Assembly (NCBI RefSeq): GCF_001577835.2
Contig: NC_029521.1
Span: forward strand, 18,630,470 to 18,694,469
DNA from: Coturnix japonica
Taxonomy: Eukaryota > Chordata > Aves > Galliformes > Phasianidae
Length of the DNA stretch: 64,000 nt
Direction: 5' to 3'
Shown: positions 56,795-64,000 of the stretch, one piece after another
How positions within the stretch are numbered: the first letter of the stretch is position 1
Layout of the letters: every line of letters begins with the position of its first letter
Program-made: the position numbers and the translations under genes
The notes under the pieces: model-generated
What the model saw: only the letters and a program-made list of their open reading frames with translations
Told to the model about the DNA's origin: nothing
The model's database searches: none

Positions 56795-58265
56795 GTCTTG
56801 AGCAAGGCATAAATTCTCAGGAAAACGAAGCTGTTGCAGTTCCAGCATCAGACAGCTAACCAGGTACGTCTTTCTTTCGCTTGTAGAGTTCATTTTACAG
56901 TATTTTGTAATATATAACTCTTTTTTTTTTCTCCTCTTGTATATTCAGTGGGTAATTCTAACATGTATTTTTGCAGCCTTTAAATCCAAGTCTTAAATAT
57001 TGCGCAGCAGTTCCAACTTCATTATATGAAGACAGCGTACTTTTACTGACTTGCAATTTAGCTTTTGATTCCTGCTACAAAAATTACTACATTTCTTCTT
57101 TCCAAGAGCTCCGTTTTCTCGTATGTATTTCAGAACAGGAAATTACACTGAATTTTTAAGATACTAAACGCTGTGAAGTCCCTGTTGATCCCCAGGGATT
57201 AAAGTTATTTGTTTCATGCTTTAACCTCTGTTCTAGCCTTCGTTATTTTTTAACAAATCTGTAGCTCTGAATTAAAAAAAAAAAAAAGAAAAAGAAAAGA
57301 AATGCATTGCAAAAATACTTTTAGATTCAATTCTTATTAACCTATGCATTTTTTATTACAGGTCTCACCACTTCTTGATTTGGCTCGTTGTTCCTTTTTC
57401 CTATGCATATACTTCTTTGAGAGTTTGATCTAAAGAGGCATAGAGCATGGGAAAATGGGGCGACTGAGGTACTCCGCCATTCATTCCAAACAGTGCTGCC
57501 GAGATGACTATCGAAACGTGGAGAAAATGGGCATACACAGAAATGAAAGGTTAGTTCACATAACTCTCACTTCACCATCAAACACAAAGTAGTAGTGTTT
57601 GAGAGATTATTTAATCTCATTTGTAATTTGTTGTGATTTAATTACATGAAAGAAAAATATCTTAAGAATCTATGCAGCTATTTAACACACTGCTTGGTCA
57701 ACTGTTTCATCTGAAGTAACTGCATTGGTAAGAAACTATTTATAAAGTTGCTATTCTCAAAAACCTTCAATTGAAAGTAAGGGGAACAGAGTCACAGACT
57801 GCAGAAGTGCAACACCAAGCCTCTCGGTTGCTGGGACTCAGTCTTCACGGACTGCACTGCAAGTCAAGGCACAGAGGCTCAGCCATGCATCTGTTATCCA
57901 GGTTGGGTATCTATAGTGCAATAGTTATTCTTAGGACCCAATCCTAGATTCTAAGTACCTCTTACATTATGCCAGCTTGTAAATTCTTCCTTGTTAAAAC
58001 AGACTCTTGGTAAATAGTAAATTAACTAATGAGCATACTAATTTTTTTCTTCTCTCTTTTTTTTTTTTCTTTTTCCCCCACAGGCATCTTTGAAGAGGAA
58101 CTGGAGATTTTCATCTTCCTGTTAACATCTTACTACATTTCTGTTCAATTTATTTTATTTAGTCTAAAAAGAGATGTATCACATCAGTTCTGTGAAAAAT
58201 ACTATGGAACCATGTAACTAAGTATACTGTATGCCAAATAAAAACCTTATGTTTCACACACTGTT
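56795..58265 (+). ncRNA. Candidate three-exon plus-strand transcript, with a 59-codon frame
   Basis: Proposed exons: one ending at 56863 (CCAG|GTACGT; its 5' end is uncertain, possibly 56795 after TTTCTTCAAG); 57362-57549 (TTTTATTACAG before, GAAAG|GTTAGT after); and 58084 to about 58265, after a long pyrimidine tract and CCCCCACAG. AATAAA at 58237-58242 is followed by GT-containing sequence. All sites are canonical and strong for their class. The ATG at 57504 reads MTIETWRKWAYTEMK and crosses the second junction in phase (G|GC) into exon 3, ending at 58217. It gives 59 residues with a hydrophobic segment (about 24-43) and a basic C-terminal side. Earlier ATGs at 57447 and 57455 argue against efficient use. 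No known family is recognised; lncRNA and small membrane protein are both open. Confidence 0.4.
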
Positions 58266-58565
58266 CAAAAGTTTGTGTTACCCAACACCACAAATTCTAA
58301 CAAGGTTTGCAAAACTTCATGCACAGAGAAAATAACACTATGTACACTACTATCCATTTTACTTGCTTATTATTGCACCATATTATTCTAGATTAAATAA
58401 ATATTTTAATATCTTATAATATTCCTTATCTCACTTGTAAAGAATGGAAGGTTTCTTTTCACATAAAGAAATGCTAGGCCTAATCAGAATCAAGTGAAAC
58501 CTACAGTATTACATATAAAGGTAGAAAAAAAGGCACATAAAACAAGATATAATGTAAATAAACGA

Positions 58566-58590
58566 GGGGGGGGGGTATTGTGGGGTGGGG
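58566..58590. repeat. Short G-rich tract
   Basis: Ten G, then TATTGTGGGGTGGGGG. Confidence 0.85.
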
Positions 58591-58721
58591 GATAAGTCAC
58601 CATATAGCATAAATCTAACCATGAAATAAAACATTAAATTGCATTACAAAGCATACATTTTGCCTTGAATACATCTCAGATAATATATTATTTTAACCTA
58701 TAAACCTTCCAGACACAGAAT

Positions 58722-58723
<2 letters not shown>

Positions 58724-58762
<39 letters not shown>

Positions 58763-58852
58763 GAGAGGGAGGGGGGAAGGAGATGGAGCAGGGGTGGATG
58801 GAAAGGGCCTAGGGGAGGTGGGGGGAATAGGGTGGAGTGGGGGAAGTTTGGA
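58724..58852. repeat. Long poly-G tract with a G-rich tail
   Basis: Thirty-eight uninterrupted G, then about 90 bases of GGG/GGGG runs with short A/T/C breaks. This is the longest homopolymer in the window and has very strong quadruplex potential on the plus strand. Confidence 0.95.
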
Positions 58853-59298
58853 CACACTACCTCCATCTACAGACAAGTGTAGAGACAGGTAGTGATACAG
58901 GTAGTGAGACTACCTGCCAGCACAGGAATAAGTGAGAGTGGGAAAGCAACGTATCTGAAAGCTGCATTTTCCAACTAAGCACATTTTTACTCACAACTTA
59001 CTACTCTGAACACCAAGGTTCATTCTGAACTGAAACTAAGACCTCAAATTCACATTCCAGCATCCACGTATTTTCCTTCTTTTTTCCCCTGAAGATATAA
59101 AAATATCGATCTCACTACAATGTCTAAGCAAGAATGAAAAGATCTGTATAAAAAAACTGATGAGATCATTATTGCTGAGAAGTCTTGTGCCCCTTCCTCC
59201 TCCTTCCTCTCCCTCCTCCTGCTCATCATGCCTCAGTTTTCTGACCCCCAGTGAACTCTTAAATAAATCCATGAAGTCAAAAATCCTTGGTTTTAATT

Positions 59299-59321
59299 TG
59301 GGGGAGTTGGGGGGGGGGGGA
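59299..59321. repeat. Short G-rich tract
   Basis: GGGGGAGTT followed by 12 G. Confidence 0.85.
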
Positions 59322-60006
59322 GTTTTTCCTTTCTCATCAGTTAACTTTGTATTTACACCAAAAAACTGCAGCTAAGAGAGAATCTTTACACATGTACGTA
59401 TGGAAAAAGGCCTACCACAACATCCTACTGATTATATCTTAGTTAGGGACTAATCTATTTTTTACTGTATCAAACAGTGTAACAATTTAATTGATGAACT
59501 CTAATGCTTTGCATCCTTAATACCTGTATACCACATATGTAAAGAAGTACTAAGTGTATACCCTTTTCTTTGCCTCTTGAAAATTTATCTCACTTTTGAA
59601 AGCCCCACATGCGCTCCTCTCAGAAAGCTAAGTCATAACAACTAGACTTCACACTGTACATGGACAACACGGTGCGAATTCGTATTTTTCTCTCTATCAC
59701 AGCATGCTCCAGCTGCAGAGCGCACGGGCTGGGCAGCACTTTTCCCAGCGCAGCCCATCGAACAGAGCGTCTCTGCCGCGTTCTCAGCGCTCCCCCTGCT
59801 GACAGTTCCCTGGTAGGTACGGGAAGAAAGAAGCAGCTGTAATGAGATGAGAAGTGAGGGATTGATGATAGCGTACGGCAAACCGGGAAAGATTTGGTTT
59901 ATGAAAGCAGAAATGCAGGAAATAAAGGACTGGGCTTTTGTGAAGCACATGAGGAGGCAAGGGAGGGAAGACTCTTGGCCATCATGTTGTTTCTGCTCTC
60001 TTAAAA

Positions 60007-60140
60007 TCATAGAATCAGAAGGTTGGAAAGGACCTACAAGATCATTTAGTCCAGCCATCCTCCATACCTACAGAAAACCAGTAAACCATATCTCCTAGCT
60101 CTCTATTCAGATACTATCCAGATGCTCTTCTGGTCTTGAA
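60007..60140 (-). mobile_element. CR1 LINE 3' terminal fragment, reverse orientation
   Basis: The plus strand begins TCATAGAATCAGAAGGTTGG and continues AAAGGACCTACAAGATCAT, the reverse complement of a CR1 3' end. Only about 130 bases remain. Confidence 0.88.
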
Positions 60141-61224
60141 GTTGCATTTTTTGTAATACAGCCCCTTTCAGAATTCGGAATAACAATAATTATTCCCATT
60201 ACCAAAATGTAGTGAGCTTTGATACACAGCCACATAGTTGTTTGTTTGTCTTGTTCTTAATAAATCTTTAAAATTATTAAGCAATCTACTAAGAGCTAAA
60301 AGTTTAAAACAAAAACAAAATAAAACCCCAAAATTTTTCGTGCCAACTTAATTCCATCTCATAAGACACGTGTATTACAATGCAGTCTAAACTCAGTATT
60401 CCTAGTTCTATTGTTTTTCCTCTTTAAGCATCCTCCTTCATTCTACAGGACCAAAGCTTTGTCAGCCATAAGTTTAGAAACGTGTCCAGCGAATGAAGGG
60501 AAAGAAGAAAGGAAAATCTCAAAACTAAAAAATAGTAATGATAAATCAGACAGCTTCTGACAACTTATTTCTTCTGTCAAGATCAAACTTCCTGTGTAAG
60601 CAGGTCAGTTTTTTATAAGAAAAAATGCAAAAGTATTTGTTTAATATAGTAAGTAGGAGTAGGTTTAAATTCAGATCAAACACTATTTCAATTCCAAATA
60701 AATACTGTGTTTCTATTTCAACTATTTTTTTTCCATAATTACATTATATTCCTTACACAAGAAAAACATAACAGTGTCAGAGGGAGCTTAAAAGCAATAA
60801 CAGACTATCCTTTTACAGGAGCACAGTGCAGTGTTAAAACTAAGCTATTAGGTAACCATTGCTGAATTACAGTTATAGGTAGTAAATAACAAAAGGAATT
60901 GCATGTGCTGAGCCCATTAGCAGATTCTGCTATAAGTACTGTGAAGTGCTCAGAGTGATGTAATTCAGTGCCTTCATAAAAGATCCTTCACAATACAAAC
61001 AAGCACCATTCATTTTGATGTACAGCAGCACAGAACAGAAAACACTCTATACAGTCAAACTAAAGCTAATCATTGGTCAGTCGGCAAACAGAAAGATAGG
61101 AAGTGAAAATAATCCTCAAAAAAAAATCATTATTTAATTACCATTGTGTTACATATACACCTGTGCACCAGTCCTACAAAATACTGTCACTCTAGAAACT
61201 AGAATATCAAGCCATATATCACTG

Positions 61225-61402
61225 TAGAATCATAGAATCACCACGGTTGGAAAAGACCTACAGGATCATCCAGTCCAGCCATCCACCTATCACCAATATT
61301 TCCTCAGCGTTGAACAGCTCCAGGGACAGTGATTCTACCACCTCTCTGAGCAGCCACTTATGCCACTGCCTGATCACTCTCTTAGGAAATAAGTAGCTAA
61401 GA
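61225..61402 (-). mobile_element. CR1 LINE 3' terminal fragment, reverse orientation
   Basis: The plus strand begins AATCATAGAATCACCACGG, followed by the CR1 block ATCCAGTCCAGCCATCCACC and the CACCTCTCTGAGCAGCC block. It is a severely 5'-truncated copy. Confidence 0.9.
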
Positions 61403-64000
61403 ATTCTAAACTTTGCCTTTAAAAGGCTGTTTCAACAAACATAAATATAGATCCAAAATATTTTTCCGCAGTACACAAAAAATAGTGTATGTACCTTTAG
61501 TTCAAGTTCTTTTTTTCTTTTTAAGTAACCCATAATAATTTTCTTTGCTTTTCTGAGCATGCCTAAATGTGAAGATGATGTTTCAGAGAGCTTCTCTAAA
61601 TGTTTCACAAAATTTCTGAGATGACCCTATAGAAGTTTGTTGACTGCCTGTTACCAAAAGCAGTATTCCCTAGATTAATATGTTTTTGCCAGCTGTGTTT
61701 CTTGAGATGGCAAAATTTGGTGTAAGATGAACAATTCAGTAGATAGGAAGCAGCTGGATTGAAATGGAAAGGATTACCTTTGATCACTGCCAATTAGATG
61801 CATTTAGCTTGCATGAAAAACTAGGTGCTGATTAGCAAATTAAAGGATGAATGTCACTGACGCTGAGTTAAATCTGCAATTGTAATTACATAGTTCTATA
61901 GAATCCTCCCATGTAAACATGAATATAGCTATGTGATAGATATCAATTTCCATTAAAACTATTTTACTTGAATATAACTTCTAATATCACCACTTTGACT
62001 GTAAACAAAGTACTTCTTATCTTAATCTTTCCATCGGGACAAAAAGAACAGCTATACTGACCTTCTGAGTGTAAAAACTACCCAGAAGCACCAATCCTGT
62101 TCACTACTAATAGGATTCATGCCATTTCTTCCACTTCCACAGTCCAAGCATTCCTCTGTACAGGGCATGGAGCTCATCCAGCCATTTGGGTTTAGCACTC
62201 ACAGTTGTTAAAAAGGCATCTGATTCTTTCTTTACCATTTGTTTATTACTAGCTGAAAACCTAAGCATACTCCTTGACAAATCAGAAGAGCAAGTAGGAA
62301 AAATGCATGTAGGTAAGGGAAACATCTCCCTTCAACAGCAGAGAGCTGCTAGTTCTACTGCAAACATACCCTTTAGCCTAGTGTATCCTTCATTCAAGCT
62401 AGAAACGAATGAGTGCCCGTAGAATTTTTTCAGATAGTTGAGTTAATCCTCGGGGCACCTCATAATGTGGATACATTCACTGCTAGTATACTGACAAAAA
62501 AAAAAACCCCAGCTGCTACATGTTAATATCTTCCATAACCAAGCCAATGCTGAACAACTACTGCTTTTCTTCACATCTGATGCAATAACTAAAACACTTT
62601 TCTATAACACAGTGCACTGAAATAACCAAAAGAAAACAGAAAACTCAGTCATGAAAGGTTATCATTATTTCACAGCCTAAGATGTGGAGCATTTAAAGGA
62701 GTACAATTTACAATACACCTCTCTAGCCTACAAGAAACGGGCCATTGTGTTTTCTATCGTCTAAGTAATCACAGAAGGGGCTAACAATCAATGAAAGACC
62801 AGATAGGTGTTTCACCAAAGGATCGACTGAGTGATAATTGCTAAGTAGAAACACCCAGCAATGACCCTTTAAATTGTAATTGCCCTCGCGTGGTGTTCTC
62901 TTACAGCCTTGCAATTACTCCATCAGAATCCTTTGAAGGTTGTGAGAGGCACTTTAAACTACTCTCTACACCTCAATTAAACCACTGTCATAACACAAAG
63001 CATGAACAATATTAGTCTCTTAAAACATGAGTCATTCTCGTGTTTATGACTTTCATGGCCACATACGTGCCCTCATAGTTTTGCTGAAGGCCTTGTTTAG
63101 TTTTATTCTGCAGATGCAGAGAAAACAAAACAACAACAAAAAAGATGTATTATCAATGGCAGCATCAAACGGCAGAAAGATTTTACAGGCAAACGGTGGT
63201 GTTGAACAAAAAATGGATTTAGTTTAGCTTTTTGTTTTAACATTGAGATTAGAACACAGGAGGACACTAAACATTCTGTATAGGGCAGTCACACGATATC
63301 AAATAAAGCTCTGACATTAAGACCTCACTTCTGTTTACAAGAATTGGGCCAGTATTTAAAACAAGGACATCTACCACAGCCACTTCGTGTTAGAATGTGG
63401 TCTTCTGCTGACAATTGCACCAAGGCAAAAAACAATGTTTCCAATATGTTGTACTGTCAAAGAAGCAGCTCAGTATGTCTATGCTGTGCTACTTAGAACT
63501 ATAAATTAAAAATACTTGTATCATTTTAAAAGCAAATGCATTAACCTCAGCAGAAGTTCTCAGAGTAATTCTGACCCAAATCTGTGTGGGGCTTCATTAA
63601 GAGCAGATGGAAAAATCTGAGATTACTTTTTCCCCTCTTCTCCAAAAAGATAATGGGTTTTCAGTATATACTGGACAAGGTAGAAATGTCTACTCCTAGC
63701 TTCTTAAGCACAAATTATATAAAGGTTTTCTGATGTGATTTGGTCTTGAGAAGAAAATAAAAGAGGAGAGGAAGCATCAGAAACCTTTTATCCTTTCATG
63801 GATTGGAAAATTCACGTAATAACTACAAAAATTTTATATTGATTTCCTGTGCCTTTTGAAACTAAAGCTTTGCTCCCAAAAGCTGTAAGGGCAATTCTTC
63901 CAATCTGGTTGGGTAAAATAAATAAATAGCATCAATCACTACAGAAATAAAACAGAGCACACTAAGCCCCACATTAACAATAAAATGCAAATTTTAGAGC
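61403..64000. other. Non-coding AT-rich stretch
   Basis: No gene or recognised repeat. The block at 62760-62960 is less AT-biased and dense in possible factor sites; see the findings. Confidence 0.5.

Overview
The window looks like a piece of a bird chromosome, most likely a galliform such as chicken. Evidence: at least seven 5'-truncated CR1 LINE copies, most with the typical CR1 3' end (units like TCATAGAATC); a low-density AT-rich background with a few sharp GC-rich islands; long G and C homopolymers; and a single-exon vertebrate heparan sulfate 3-O-sulfotransferase. There is no sign of a prokaryote, and most open frames are chance.

Layout. 1-2832 is intron or 5' non-coding sequence ending in a clear splice acceptor. 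2952-3881 is an intact 309-residue HS3ST1-type sulfotransferase, the only secure protein gene, followed by a 3' UTR with polyadenylation signals at 4408 and 4534. 4600-11300 is featureless AT-rich DNA. 11313-12380 is a reverse CR1. 12610-13480 is a CpG island with convincing splice sites that may start an unknown plus-strand transcript ending near 16290. That transcript would be interrupted by a large reverse CR1 (14105-15815), which itself seems to have landed in an older forward CR1.

19840-25780 is the oddest part. It is GC- and CpG-rich, broken by two assembly gaps (20049-20073 and 24521-25279), and seems to hold a minus-strand transcription unit or units. Two promoters at about 25550 and 23945 share the same inverted-CCAAT to TATA spacing of 15 bp. 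There are spliced exons, copies of one exon-intron module, and a degenerate array of a small hairpin motif (CCCTG-N4-CAGGG). The stretch 20074 to about 22300 looks like poorly corrected long-read sequence, so one module copy is probably an assembly duplicate.

26000-64000 is largely a gene desert with microsatellites, G/C homopolymers and CR1 fragments. The exception is a coherent three-exon plus-strand transcript candidate ending at about 58260. Within it, two exons join in phase into a 59-codon frame with one hydrophobic segment. A few non-repetitive blocks rich in homeodomain-like sites (52900-53010, 62760-62960) are enhancer candidates. No endogenous retrovirus, LTR pair, CRISPR array, tRNA or rRNA was recognised.
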